Shown piece by piece: positions 18,001-27,778 of a DNA stretch of 64,000 nt. How positions within the stretch are numbered: position 1 is the stretch's first letter; each line of letters opens with the position of its first letter. The translations under genes were made by a program, and so were the position numbers. This DNA is from Luteolibacter ambystomatis (GTDB taxonomy: Bacteria > Verrucomicrobiota > Verrucomicrobiia > Verrucomicrobiales > Akkermansiaceae), in NCBI RefSeq assembly GCF_018137965.1, contig NZ_CP073100.1, forward strand, positions 1,550,001 through 1,614,000. Direction: 5' to 3'. The notes beneath the pieces were generated by a model that was not told the DNA's origin, ran no database searches, and worked only from the letters and a program-made list of their open reading frames with translations.

Positions 18001-18108
18001 ATTCACCATTTCGGGGCCTATCCTGACGATGCGCTTGTTCTCCGGCACGCCTCCTGCCGCGATCACCAGTATTATCAGAAAACCCGGAACTGCCGAGGCG
18101 GTCTTCAT
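15082..18108 (-). CDS. PVC-type haem-binding (CxxCH) HEAT/propeller protein
   Basis: The 1008-residue secreted protein has a signal peptide (FLIILVIAAGGV). A beta-propeller of dehydrogenase type follows (AVRGPDGRFYWAVGDAG; YGWRSYYGDRKKGWNPW), then about 400 residues of HEAT-like repeats (WALSCRRVF, VRYHAAMALGK). A C-terminal cytochrome c domain has CMDCH near residue 889, followed by the GSLRMETSSSLTLKKPDG beta-hairpin common in Planctomycetes and Verrucomicrobia. An axial Met may be in SPMPSSDQR. The architecture differs from the shorter cytochrome at 1258-3567. A 2OG oxygenase gene follows at once. Confidence 0.88.
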   Translation of the reverse strand: MKTASAVPGFLIILVIAAGGVPENKRIVRIGPEMVNPLAASRDTDGSVYALDGGAPKQPARVFRMAATNRPEIFSQQFPSPRAPGGLMAWRGTVLLEASPEAWELRDTDGNGKADQSRVLLKGLGTDPTRWEHGLTGAVRGPDGRFYWAVGDAGVDATAREGYPLTLPDAGCVIRCNPDGSALEIYAHGLRDVRQLAFDEFGNLFGIDQVPGPVEYGRLLYIAEKADYGWRSYYGDRKKGWNPWRDEILTRGPEHPATVMPSTTGYSGKPASGLVAMPGGGLLVVPIPAAEPIRLRIVESGAGFRVDDEMTLETGIAASYALSASDGGLLLLGSPTHAPDNRGMFRWQSFGKTTRSKVSIPKSPAAQASVEELLARLAHDDEIVRADAQWELVARPETTARLLQAAIELKDRPLPLAHVLWALSCRRVFDRPLFLELIHSKQPEVRLQAVRWAGGMNAGVAEDLIPILQDPSLRVRYHAAMALGKTHSPDALEPLLTMLAENDNRDPWLQHAGVIALRGYWLADVLRIAREHPSAAVRLAAVASVADRAPERLSALRQEPDPGVRAETIRAMYQAKLPPNGPDRESSAAKLAWLLFNDAKDLTPGATRRALAAARLSPDHFSGDLLVKFIGNPNQSEGLRVEALKLLATWNIALKVDPLDGRPREIGKGKPIDRDLAGLLGSLIYGRSPALAAAARETATAMKIEPAGSIPRALVEATDANMPVNQRILAMELLARNRRAAFKDVLERLLRDGNTEIRFAAARLAIHMDPDQVAEFSGKILSSSSSIAELRQALALLMQTYSDEVIPILISCLDAAAHDRWPTEATLELMDSAEKTLDSIPDVKLAKSLAEFQAHLRTRLGKLAPFAGGLSGGDATRGRDIFENYLTARCMDCHQGKAEAEGLVPKLDHIGAAGRLFILESLVLPGEHLERAYATITVTRRNGSVVTGSLRMETSSSLTLKKPDGSEEVVNVSDIVARTAPVSPMPSSDQRLTGKQIRDLVEYLSGRQ

Positions 18109-18201
18109 GGTGTGAGCCGGAGGGCAATCCCTCCAATCAACTCACATCCAACCGCATATTCGCCCGAAAGGCAAGAATGTGCTCACCCGGCCGCGACCGT
18201 C

Positions 18202-19134
18202 TCAATCCCGCCGCGTCAACTCCACGAAGACATCCTCCAGTGTCGCCTCCTTGCGGAACAGCGAACGCATCGGCCACGCATACTGCGCCACGAGATTGCT
18301 GATTCGTTCGCGGGCATCCGTGCCAGAGTCCACCAGCACCTCATAATGCGTCCATCGGTCGTCACGCGGCTCTGCGGTCACGCGCTTGACATTGTCCAGT
18401 CGCGAGAGGGCGGCGGTGACGATCTGGGGATCGGCGGCGACCTCCAGATGCACCTTGCCGGCGGCGCGCATCCCGGCCACGAGGTTTTTCGGGGTGTCCT
18501 GGGCCTTGATCTTGCCGCTGTCGATGATGATGACCCGGTTGCAGGTCATCTCCACCTCGTGAAGGATGTGGGTGGAAACCAGCACGGTATGGCGATCGGC
18601 AAGCGTCCGGATCAATTCGCGGATCTGCCGGATCTGATTGGGATCCAAGCCATTGGTGGGTTCATCCAAAATCAACAGTTCGGGCTGGTGGACGAGGGCA
18701 TCGGCGAGGCCCACGCGCTGGCGGTAGCCCTTGGAGCAGACGCGGATCATTTTCTTCTTCACCGCTTCCAGCCCACAGGTCTCGATCACCTCGGAGACCC
18801 GGCGGCGGGCGTCACGACCGGACAGGCCTTTCAGCTCCGCCCGGAAGCGCAGGTATTCGCGCACCCGCATGTCGTCGTAGAGGGGGACATTCTCCGGCAT
18901 GTAGCCGATCTTGCGACGGGCGGCGATGGATTCGCGAAAAATGTCGTGATTCGCCACTTTTGCACTTCCGGACGTCGGCGGCAGATAACCGGTAAGCATC
19001 CGCAGGGTAGTCGTTTTACCCGCTCCATTCGGCCCGAGGAACCCCACGATTTCCCCTTTGGCGACGGAGAATGTGATGCCGCGGACGGCCTCGTGGCGCG
19101 GGAAACGTTTGGTCAGGTTGGAGACTTCGATCAT
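18202..19134 (-). CDS. ABC-2 type transporter ATP-binding protein (GldA/NatA-like)
   Basis: The 310-residue ATPase has Walker A GPNGAGKTT, the signature region CSKGYRQRVGLADAL, Walker B LLILDEPTNGLD and the H-loop STHIL, with a C-terminal regulatory region. It matches ATPases that drive ABC-2 exporters or the gliding-type GldFG complex. The permease normally follows, but here the next gene is the PVC cytochrome, so the partner must be elsewhere. ATG 19134 (MIEVSNLTKRF) is the homology-supported start. Its upstream region faces sucA, with overlapping divergent -35 candidates. Confidence 0.9.
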   Translation of the reverse strand: MIEVSNLTKRFPRHEAVRGITFSVAKGEIVGFLGPNGAGKTTTLRMLTGYLPPTSGSAKVANHDIFRESIAARRKIGYMPENVPLYDDMRVREYLRFRAELKGLSGRDARRRVSEVIETCGLEAVKKKMIRVCSKGYRQRVGLADALVHQPELLILDEPTNGLDPNQIRQIRELIRTLADRHTVLVSTHILHEVEMTCNRVIIIDSGKIKAQDTPKNLVAGMRAAGKVHLEVAADPQIVTAALSRLDNVKRVTAEPRDDRWTHYEVLVDSGTDARERISNLVAQYAWPMRSLFRKEATLEDVFVELTRRD

Positions 19135-19191
19135 CGTCAGCGGGCGGTGCGGACTTCTTTCAAACTCGTTGCAAAATTCAGTCCTGTGCGG

Positions 19192-19219
19192 TTGACGCAA
19201 CCCGGACGCCCCCTTAACT
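19192..19219 (+). promoter_or_regulatory. Candidate sucAB promoter
   Basis: TTGACG (19192-19197), a 16-bp spacer and TTAACT (19214-19219) lie 66 bp before sucA. The -35 region is nearly palindromic (GGTTGACGCAACC), so the opposite strand also shows TTGCGT followed 16 bp later by AATTTT, which may serve the divergent ABC gene. Confidence 0.45.
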
Positions 19220-19285
19220 AAGCGCTGCGCGCGGCGGGCCAAGCGAGAAAATCACGCTTTCCTTCCGGCATTCCCAATACAGCCC

Positions 19286-22054
19286 ATGAACTCATCGGTT
19301 TCGGCCCGCCTCAACGCGGATTTGCTCGAGGAAAAATACGCCCAGTGGATCGAAGACCCGCGCTCGGTTGAGCCGACCTGGTCCGCATTCTTCGAAGGAT
19401 TTGAACTCGGCACCGCCCAATCGCGGAAGGCCGAAGTCGCCGGAACCGCAGGCACCGCCACGGTGGCCGAGCCGGGTGCCGATCTCGCGTTCTATGGCAA
19501 GGTGGTAAGCCTCGTTTATAACTACCGCACGCTTGGTCACACCCAGGCCCGCATCAACCCGCTGGAAGACACCCAGGAGCGCAACCCACGCCTGCGTCTC
19601 GACCAGTTCGGCTTCACCGAAGCCGATCTCGACCGCGAGGCCTCCACGCAATTCCTCCTCCATGGCGAGAAGATGAAGCTGCGCGACATGGTCGCCGCTC
19701 TGGAGAACATCTATTCGGGCTTTATCGGCTTCGAGTTCATGCACATCAACAACACGACCATCCGTCATTGGGTGCGTGAGAAGATCGAACAACACGCCCG
19801 CCGCGAATCGGATCCGGCGGAGCGCAAGATCAACTCGCTGCGCTGGCTGCTCGAGGCTGAGTCGTTCGAAAATTTCCTCGGCAAGAAGTTCCTCGGTGAG
19901 AAGCGTTTCTCGCTCGAAGGTGGCGAAGGCGCGATGGTGTTGCTCAATGCCATCCTGGAGAAGTGCCCGTCCGCAGGTGTGCAGGAGATCGAGATGGGCA
20001 TGGCCCACCGCGGTCGCCTCAACGTGCTGGCGAACTTCGTCCGCAAGTCGCTCACCACGATCCTCTATGAGTTCACGCCGAACTACATCCCGGACCTCGT
20101 GGCCGGTGATGGCGACGTGAAGTACCACCTCGGCTACGAGAGCATCCGCGAACTGGCCGATGGCAAGGTGCGCGTGAATCTCGCCGCCAACCCATCCCAC
20201 CTCGAAGCCGTCAACCCGGTGGTCGAGGGCAAAGCCCGCGCCCGCCAGCGCGTGCTCGGCGATGATGGCGTGGCCACCGATCGCAAGCGAGTCCTGCCGG
20301 TGCTCTTGCACGGTGATGCCGCCTTCGCCGGTCAGGGCTCCGTCGCGGAAGTGCTGAACCTCTCCCAGCTCCCGGGCTACCGTACCGGTGGCACCATCCA
20401 CCTCATCATCAACAACCAGGTCGGCTTCACCACGCTGCCGGCCGATGCCCGTTCCTCCGCCTACGCGACGGATGTGGCGAAGATGATCGAGGCTCCGATT
20501 CTCCACGTGAACGGCGAAGAGCCGATGGAGCTCTATTGGGCCGCCCAGTTCGCCCTTGAGTTCCGCCAGAAGTTCGGTCGCGACATCGTGATCGACATGT
20601 ACTGCTACCGCCGCCAGGGCCACAACGAGAACGACCAGGCCGCCTTCACCCAGCCGCATATTGCGAAGAAGATCGAAGCCCGCAAGACCTTCGGCCAGAT
20701 CTACAAGGCGCAGCTCGTCGAAACCGGCGTCCTCACCCAGCCGGAAGCCGATGCGCTTGAGCAGGCCATCTGGGATAAGTTCGAGGAGAGCTACCAGAAG
20801 ATGGTGAAGGCCACCGAAGCCGGTGACCGCACCGTGTTCGGTGGATCCACCGCCGTCGAGCAGCCGCCATATACGCACGCCCCGGTTGCCACGGGCATCG
20901 CAAAGGACCGCTTGCAGCACATCGGCAAGGTGCTCACCACTATCCCGGATGGTTTCCATCTCAACCCGACGCTGGCCAAGCGCTTCATCCCGCGCCGCAT
21001 CGAGGCCATGCACAACGGCGGTCCGATCGACTGGGCCTTCGCCGAGTCGCTGGCCTTCGGCTCGCTGCTCATGGAGCAGACTCCCGTGCGTCTCTCCGGT
21101 CAGGACTGCCGCCGTGGCACCTTCTCGCAGCGCCACGCGGTGTTCTACGATTACGAGACCCGCGAGCGTCACATCGCCCTTGAGCACCTCTCGGCGGATC
21201 AATCGAAGTTCTGCGTTTACAACTCGTTCCTGTCCGAGTTCGCCGTGCTCGGTTTCGATTACGGCTACTCGCTCAGCTACCCGCAGATGTTGACGCTTTG
21301 GGAAGCCCAGTTCGGTGACTTCTCGAACGGCGCGCAGGTCATCATCGACCAGTTCATCTCCTCCGCCGAGTCGAAGTGGCAGACGCCGAGCGACCTTGTG
21401 ATGCTGCTGCCGCACGCTTACGAAGGCCAAGGACCGGAGCATTCCAGCGCCCGCTTGGAACGCTTCCTGCAACTGTGCGCGGAAGACAACCTGATCGTCG
21501 GCAACTTCACCACGCCGGCCCAGTACTTCCACGCGCTGCGCCGCCAGAAGCGCCGCGAGTTCCGCAAGCCGCTGATCCTGATGACGCCGAAGAGCCTGCT
21601 CACCCGCGCCGAAGCCGTTTCCAACGAAGCGGACTTCCTTGAGGGTTCCTGCTTCCAGGAAATCCTGCCCGATCCGAAGGAATTCGCCGATCCGCAGTCG
21701 GTCACCCGCGTGGTCTTCTGCTCCGGCAAGGTTTACTACGATCTCGCCGCGTGGCGCGAAGAGAAGGGCATCGACAATGCCGCCATCCTCCGCGTCGAGC
21801 AGCTCTATCCATTCCACCAGGACATGGTGGTGGCCCTGCTCAGCCAGTATCCGAATGCCACCTCCTTCGTGTGGTGCCAGGAGGAGCCACAGAACATGGG
21901 TGCCTACACCTACATCGCACCACTGTTGGAAGACGTTCTCGGCAAGAAGCCTATTTATGCCGGTCGCGACCGTGCTTCCAGCCCGGCCGCCGGTTCGAAG
22001 GCGATGCACTACCGCGAGCAAAAGGCGCTTCTCGAAGAGGCCTTCACTCTCTAA
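19286..22054 (+). CDS. sucA: 2-oxoglutarate dehydrogenase E1 component
   Basis: The 922-residue thiamine-diphosphate enzyme has the SucA N-terminus (NADLLEEKYAQWIEDP). The catalytic core includes GMAHRGRLNVL, the ThDP-binding GDAAFAGQGSVAE...INNQVGFTT stretch, and a C-terminal transketolase-like part (LPHAYEGQGPEHSSAR). It decarboxylates 2-oxoglutarate and reductively succinylates the lipoyl arm of SucB in the TCA cycle. sucB follows after 42 bp. No lpd (E3) gene lies near. Length is normal for the family. Confidence 0.97.
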   Translation: MNSSVSARLNADLLEEKYAQWIEDPRSVEPTWSAFFEGFELGTAQSRKAEVAGTAGTATVAEPGADLAFYGKVVSLVYNYRTLGHTQARINPLEDTQERNPRLRLDQFGFTEADLDREASTQFLLHGEKMKLRDMVAALENIYSGFIGFEFMHINNTTIRHWVREKIEQHARRESDPAERKINSLRWLLEAESFENFLGKKFLGEKRFSLEGGEGAMVLLNAILEKCPSAGVQEIEMGMAHRGRLNVLANFVRKSLTTILYEFTPNYIPDLVAGDGDVKYHLGYESIRELADGKVRVNLAANPSHLEAVNPVVEGKARARQRVLGDDGVATDRKRVLPVLLHGDAAFAGQGSVAEVLNLSQLPGYRTGGTIHLIINNQVGFTTLPADARSSAYATDVAKMIEAPILHVNGEEPMELYWAAQFALEFRQKFGRDIVIDMYCYRRQGHNENDQAAFTQPHIAKKIEARKTFGQIYKAQLVETGVLTQPEADALEQAIWDKFEESYQKMVKATEAGDRTVFGGSTAVEQPPYTHAPVATGIAKDRLQHIGKVLTTIPDGFHLNPTLAKRFIPRRIEAMHNGGPIDWAFAESLAFGSLLMEQTPVRLSGQDCRRGTFSQRHAVFYDYETRERHIALEHLSADQSKFCVYNSFLSEFAVLGFDYGYSLSYPQMLTLWEAQFGDFSNGAQVIIDQFISSAESKWQTPSDLVMLLPHAYEGQGPEHSSARLERFLQLCAEDNLIVGNFTTPAQYFHALRRQKRREFRKPLILMTPKSLLTRAEAVSNEADFLEGSCFQEILPDPKEFADPQSVTRVVFCSGKVYYDLAAWREEKGIDNAAILRVEQLYPFHQDMVVALLSQYPNATSFVWCQEEPQNMGAYTYIAPLLEDVLGKKPIYAGRDRASSPAAGSKAMHYREQKALLEEAFTL

Positions 22055-22096
22055 CAAATTCCCAGACCTCCAAGGCTTCCGACTTTTCCCGCAACC

Positions 22097-23554
<1,458 letters not shown>

Positions 23555-23597
23555 TCGTGGCGGCGCGGTCCGAACCAAGCGCCAAGCCTCTTCCACC

Positions 23598-23632
23598 AAA
23601 AGCCCGGTCCGTCCACGGCCCGGGCTTTTTCA
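23598..23632 (+). terminator. Rho-independent terminator of sucAB
   Basis: AAAAGCCCGG (23598-23607) and CCGGGCTTTT (23620-23629) form a perfect 10-bp stem ending in a T-run, 44 bp after the sucB stop. Confidence 0.9.
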
Positions 23633-23667
23633 TTCAATGGAAAGGACCACTCTTACCTCTTCTCTTC

Positions 23668-23787
23668 AATCAGCGTAATCTGTGTAATCTGTGGTCATCC
23701 TTACCCAACACGAAAGAGCCGGAGCAAAGGGGGCGGCTATTCCAGTCTTTCGGAAAGGAACCACAAATTACGCTGATTACCCAGATT
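23668..23787. repeat. Inverted pair of 9-nt-periodic ACAGATTAC-type elements
   Basis: This lies in the 330-bp gap between sucB and the helicase gene. On the minus strand 23695-23668 reads CCACAGATTACACAGATTAC and onward to GCTGATT; on the plus strand 23759-23787 reads AACCACAAATTACGCTGATT then ACCCAGATT. Each arm is built from three 9-nt units of the form (A/T)GATTACNC. The arms face each other across about 63 bp. Similar CCACAGATTACACAGATT sequences recur between genes of many environmental bacteria; their role is unknown. Nothing else is seen in this gap beyond the terminator. Confidence 0.6.
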
Positions 23788-23884
23788 GGAATAAGTTGGA
23801 GAAGGATGGTTGGAGTGATGTTTCACTTCGGCGCCTCCGTCCTTTCCTCACTCGATCTTTCCGCCAACACTGCGCCGCTCCCAC

Positions 23885-26800
23885 ATGCCTGATTGGTCTG
23901 AACAAGCCCTGAAATCCGCTGCGAGCTGGAAAGCCTTCAAGGAAGGCAAATCCCTCCTCGATGCCGGCATGGTTGCCCAATCGAAATCCACCCCGGACGG
24001 TTGGACGGGCAGCGTGCGCCAAGGTTCGAAGCTCATCCGCCTCGGCGTGAAGGTCCCAAAGCCGGGTGACTTCCAGGTCAAGTGCTCATGCCCGGAGAAC
24101 CAAGCGTCCGGAGCCGTCTGCGCTCACGCCGTCGCCACCGGACTAGCCTTGCTCGGTGCTGCCTCACCAGCACCCACCACCAAACCAGCATCCTTCTCTC
24201 CGGCTCCCAAGTCCGGCCCGCTCGTTCCGCTTATCGTCCGTCTGGCTCCCAACTGGTCGGAAACTTTCACCCGCGGCAGACTCACCGTCACGCTGGCACC
24301 CGATCCGGCCGCCGCCGCCGATCCCGTCGATGCCTTCCTGACCGCCTGGGTCACCCGCCAAGGCATTCCTGCGATCAAAGGCCCGCTGCCTCTGTCCTTG
24401 GATGGCGATCGCCTCGCCGGATTTCTGGAAGCCGCTTTCGATCACCCGCGCATCTTCGCGGGCAAGGAACCGCTCGCCATCACCAGCGACGCCACGTTGC
24501 CTCTCGGCCTGCCGGTCAGGGAAGGGGACCTCGTCACTCTTTGCGCCTCTACCGCACCCTCCATCCTTGGCCCTCACGCCTGGTTGGCCACCTCTGAGTC
24601 CATTTCCCGGATCGGCCCCCGTGCGATCCCGGACGACCTGCTTCTAGCCTTCACCACCTGGACCGCTGGCAAGCCCGCCCGCATCCCGCTGAAGCAACTC
24701 CTGCGCCGCGCTCCGATCTGGGAGGACTGGCTGGCGCTCCCGGAGGATTCCTGGCTCGGCGACCTGCGGATGGTTCCTGCCACTCCCGCTTTTCATCTCA
24801 CGTTGGAAGGCTCGCTCACCCGGCTGGAAGCTCGCCTCGGCATTCGCTATCCTGGCACCCAGCCATTCGTCCCGGGTGTGGCTGATGATCCATATTTCCC
24901 GCGCGCCGGGGAAGGGGGGCAGTGGGAGGTTCGGCACCTGCAGGCGGAGGCCGAGGCCATCGCGACTCTCACCAGCCTCGGGTTCGCCGGAGACGAACCG
25001 GGACGTTTCTCACTCACGGGCGAACCCTCCATCCTTCGCTTCTTCGCCCATGGCCTCCCCGGACTGCCTGCCGATTGGACAGTCGAGCAAACGCCGCGCC
25101 TCCAGTCGGCTTCGACCACCGTCGAGGTGGTGCGGCCGCGCTTCGAGGTGCTCGGTTCCGGTGAGGACTGGCTGGCTTTCGACTACGGTTTCGAGACCTC
25201 TTCCGGCCAGCTCATCTCCCGCGCCGAGGTGCTCCAATGGTTGAGATCCGGCCGCGGCACCCGCCAAGCGAATGGTCGCAAACAAGTGTTGGATGAAGAA
25301 TCCATCTTGATGCTGGAGCCGCTGCTTTCAGAGCTTGATGTCCGGCAGGAACACGGCCATTTCGTCGGCCCCAAGGTCATTGCGGAGCTTGTATCGGAAT
25401 TTCGTAAAAATAGGAGTAATTCAAAAATATCAAGTGATATTGATATTTTAGAAAGTCCTCTTCCCGCCACTTTGGATCCCTCGGTTCCTGGCATGCTCCG
25501 GCCTTACCAACGGAAGGGTATCGCTTGGCTGGCGGACCGACTCCAACGCTTCGGTGGAGCTCTTCTCGCGGACGACATGGGCCTCGGTAAAACTCTCCAG
25601 ACGATCGTCGTTTTCGAACAACTGTTTGCGGAGCCTAATCAAGTGGAAGGTCCGGCACTGGTAATCGCCCCAACCTCGCTGCTCGGGAACTGGCGTGCCG
25701 AATTCCAGCGCTTTGCGCCGGACCGGACCATCCGCATCCTGCACGGTAGCAACCGGGACACCGAGCGTGGGAAGGTCACACCACAGGATGTGGTTGTCAC
25801 AAGTTATGGAACATTGGCCCGCGATCTGGCTTGGCACCTCCAGAGGGAATACAAGGGGATCGCGGTGGACGAAGCCAGCCTGATGCGGAACCCGGATACC
25901 GATCACGCCAAAGCCATCGCCAAGCTTCGCGGTCGTCATCGGATCGCACTATCCGGCACCCCGGTCGAAAACGGTGTTCGCGACCTGTGGTCGATCTTTC
26001 GCTTCATCCAGCCCGGCTGGCTGGGCAGCCGCGAGCAATTCAAGGAGCACTACGAGCTGCCGCTGCAGGCCGCGCCGGTGCCGAAAGCTCCCATGGAGCG
26101 CCTGCGCTTGAAAACCACGCCGTTCATCCTGCGCCGGACCAAAGAGCAAGTGGCGTCCGATCTGCCGTCCAAGCTGATTATCGACGACTACTGCGAGCTC
26201 TCCGCCGACCAGCGCCAGATTTATCGCGACCTCATCGGCGAGGGCGGCAAGCGGGTGGACGAGAACCGCGAAAAAGCCGGGACTGGCGCGGCCCGCCTCC
26301 AGATGCTCACCGCCTTGCTGCGCCTCCGCCAAACCTGTTGCGACCTCGGGCTGCTCAAAAACGAGCGTCTGGACAAGCTGCCGATCGAGCGGCGGTCCGC
26401 GAAGCTGGAGCGCCTGCTGGAGCGCGTAGAAGAAGCCACCTCCGGAAATCACAGAATTCTGGTATTCAGCCAATTCCAAACACAATTACAGAAAATCCGG
26501 GAGCAGCTTCAAGCGCGCCAAATTGATGCTCTATTGCTCGATGGCCAGACTCGGAACCGTCAGGAGCTGGTGGATCGCTTTCAGAAGCCGGACGGACCGC
26601 CGGTCTTCCTGATCAGTCTGAAGGCGGGCGGATACGGCCTCAACCTGACCGCAGCCGATACCGTGATTCACTTCGATCCTTGGTGGAATCCCGCTGCCGA
26701 GGCCCAGGCCACCGACCGCGCCCACCGCATCGGCCAAACGCGCCCGGTGACCGTTTACCGGCTGCTCACGCGTGGAACCGTGGAGGAAAAGGTCGTCCGC

Positions 26801-26908
26801 CTCCAAGACACCAAACGCGAGCTGGCCCAAGCCGCCTTCGATGAATCCGGCCTCGGCGAAGCCACTGGCTGGAGTGACAAGGAACTCACCGACCTGCTCA
26901 AAGGCTGA
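23885..26908 (+). CDS. SNF2-family DEAD/H helicase with SWIM zinc finger
   Basis: The 1007-residue protein starts with a SWIM zinc finger (Cys67, Cys69, Cys79, His81). A roughly 400-residue region of unknown fold follows, then a SNF2 ATPase. The ATPase has the Walker A segment DDMGLGKT near 561-568, DEAS near 661, LSGTPVENGVRDLWS, and the second RecA domain with LISLKAGGYGLNLTAAD and ATDRAHRIGQTRPV. Such bacterial SWI2/SNF2 proteins are DNA translocases, like RapA, which recycles RNA polymerase; the true target is unknown. A distinctly AT-rich stretch (25397-25456) encodes the linker just before the ATPase. It stands alone between two intergenic repeat regions. Confidence 0.93.
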   Translation: MPDWSEQALKSAASWKAFKEGKSLLDAGMVAQSKSTPDGWTGSVRQGSKLIRLGVKVPKPGDFQVKCSCPENQASGAVCAHAVATGLALLGAASPAPTTKPASFSPAPKSGPLVPLIVRLAPNWSETFTRGRLTVTLAPDPAAAADPVDAFLTAWVTRQGIPAIKGPLPLSLDGDRLAGFLEAAFDHPRIFAGKEPLAITSDATLPLGLPVREGDLVTLCASTAPSILGPHAWLATSESISRIGPRAIPDDLLLAFTTWTAGKPARIPLKQLLRRAPIWEDWLALPEDSWLGDLRMVPATPAFHLTLEGSLTRLEARLGIRYPGTQPFVPGVADDPYFPRAGEGGQWEVRHLQAEAEAIATLTSLGFAGDEPGRFSLTGEPSILRFFAHGLPGLPADWTVEQTPRLQSASTTVEVVRPRFEVLGSGEDWLAFDYGFETSSGQLISRAEVLQWLRSGRGTRQANGRKQVLDEESILMLEPLLSELDVRQEHGHFVGPKVIAELVSEFRKNRSNSKISSDIDILESPLPATLDPSVPGMLRPYQRKGIAWLADRLQRFGGALLADDMGLGKTLQTIVVFEQLFAEPNQVEGPALVIAPTSLLGNWRAEFQRFAPDRTIRILHGSNRDTERGKVTPQDVVVTSYGTLARDLAWHLQREYKGIAVDEASLMRNPDTDHAKAIAKLRGRHRIALSGTPVENGVRDLWSIFRFIQPGWLGSREQFKEHYELPLQAAPVPKAPMERLRLKTTPFILRRTKEQVASDLPSKLIIDDYCELSADQRQIYRDLIGEGGKRVDENREKAGTGAARLQMLTALLRLRQTCCDLGLLKNERLDKLPIERRSAKLERLLERVEEATSGNHRILVFSQFQTQLQKIREQLQARQIDALLLDGQTRNRQELVDRFQKPDGPPVFLISLKAGGYGLNLTAADTVIHFDPWWNPAAEAQATDRAHRIGQTRPVTVYRLLTRGTVEEKVVRLQDTKRELAQAAFDESGLGEATGWSDKELTDLLKG
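25397..25456 (+). other. AT-rich island inside the helicase gene
   Basis: About 60 bp of AT-rich DNA (TTTCGTAAAAATAGGAGTAA and on to GATATTTTAGAAAG) interrupts otherwise GC-rich coding sequence. It contains the palindrome ATATCA-AG-TGATAT. The frame stays open and encodes a polar linker (RKNRSNSKISSDIDILES) before the ATPase core. Confidence 0.6.
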
Positions 26909-26916
26909 CCCGCACC

Positions 26917-26945
26917 GTAGCCGAGTCCATGAGAACGTGGCGCGT
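26917..26945 (+). repeat. Possible degenerate REP-like GTAG element
   Basis: GTAGCCGAGTCCATGAGAAC just after the helicase stop shares the GTAGC head and the AGTC..GAGA loop pattern with the elements at 1053 and 1163, but its 3' arm does not pair well. The rest of the 26.91-27.15 kb gap shows no clear feature. Confidence 0.3.
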
Positions 26946-27151
26946 CCAACCCAAGCCTTTCCCAGTCGTATCCCAGCACAACCGGACCACTCCAGCCCGG
27001 ATTTCCGGGATGAAATAAAACTTGTTACAATGTATGTAATGCGGATTGAAGTGTCGGCTGTGTTTGAGGCTGCCAATTCCAAACCCATGCCATTTTCAAA
27101 CTCGCGGGATCGGCGGATTGATCTATCCTGCGACCACCTCAAAAGAAAACG

Positions 27152-27778
27152 ATGCGCACGATCCCTCTTTTCGTGATGGCGTTGGTGCTGGCCTCCGCCG
27201 ACCGGTCTCCCGGTCAGGTGGCTTCGCAGGAACTGGCGGCCCTGAAGGCTGGCAATCAGAAAGACATCAAGGCGCTGCGCGAGCTCTATCGCACCAAGCT
27301 GGCGGCCTTGCTCAAGGCGGAAACCGACAAGGGCGATCTGGTTGGAGCGGCGGCGGTCCGCTCGGAACTCGCCAAATTCGATCCCAGCGTATCTGCCTCC
27401 TCCACGGGACCGATCGGGCCGACGGCCGCGCTGGCGAAGAGACTGCTGGAGTCCCCCACCCGTTGGCTCAACGGAGATGCCTTGGTTGAGTTCAGGCCCG
27501 ATGGCGTCTGGATCGAGACTTTCAAAGGCAAGGTGACCGAGGGTCGCTGGACCCGTGAGCCGGATTCGGAATTGATCCGCATCCGCGCCAACGATGGCAG
27601 CAAGACCTTCATCTACCGGATGGGTGAAGACGGCAGCGCGGTGTTCGGTCCGGCTGGTGGCCGCTTCAAGCGTCAGAGCGATACGGTTGCCACTACTCCT
27701 CCCTCCGGTCCGGTCCCAGCTCCCTCCGGGGGTAAATCGGGCGGCGATGATTTCAATCCTTTCGGCGCCACCAAATGA
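27152..27778 (+). CDS. Secreted protein of unknown function, paralogue 1
   Basis: The 208-residue protein has a signal peptide (MRTIPLFVMALVLASADRSPGQ). A short Lys/Ala-rich helical segment (about 25-75; ELYRTKLAALLKAETDKGDL) looks like a coiled coil. A compact beta domain follows with the pattern FRPDGVWIETFKGKVTEGRW...IRIRANDGSKTFIYRM, then a Pro/Gly/Ser-rich tail. The next gene encodes a protein of the same build, so they are tandem paralogues. The beta part (DGTW...G.W) recurs in PVC-bacterial secreted proteins of unknown role. No function is assigned. Confidence 0.8.
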   Translation: MRTIPLFVMALVLASADRSPGQVASQELAALKAGNQKDIKALRELYRTKLAALLKAETDKGDLVGAAAVRSELAKFDPSVSASSTGPIGPTAALAKRLLESPTRWLNGDALVEFRPDGVWIETFKGKVTEGRWTREPDSELIRIRANDGSKTFIYRMGEDGSAVFGPAGGRFKRQSDTVATTPPSGPVPAPSGGKSGGDDFNPFGATK

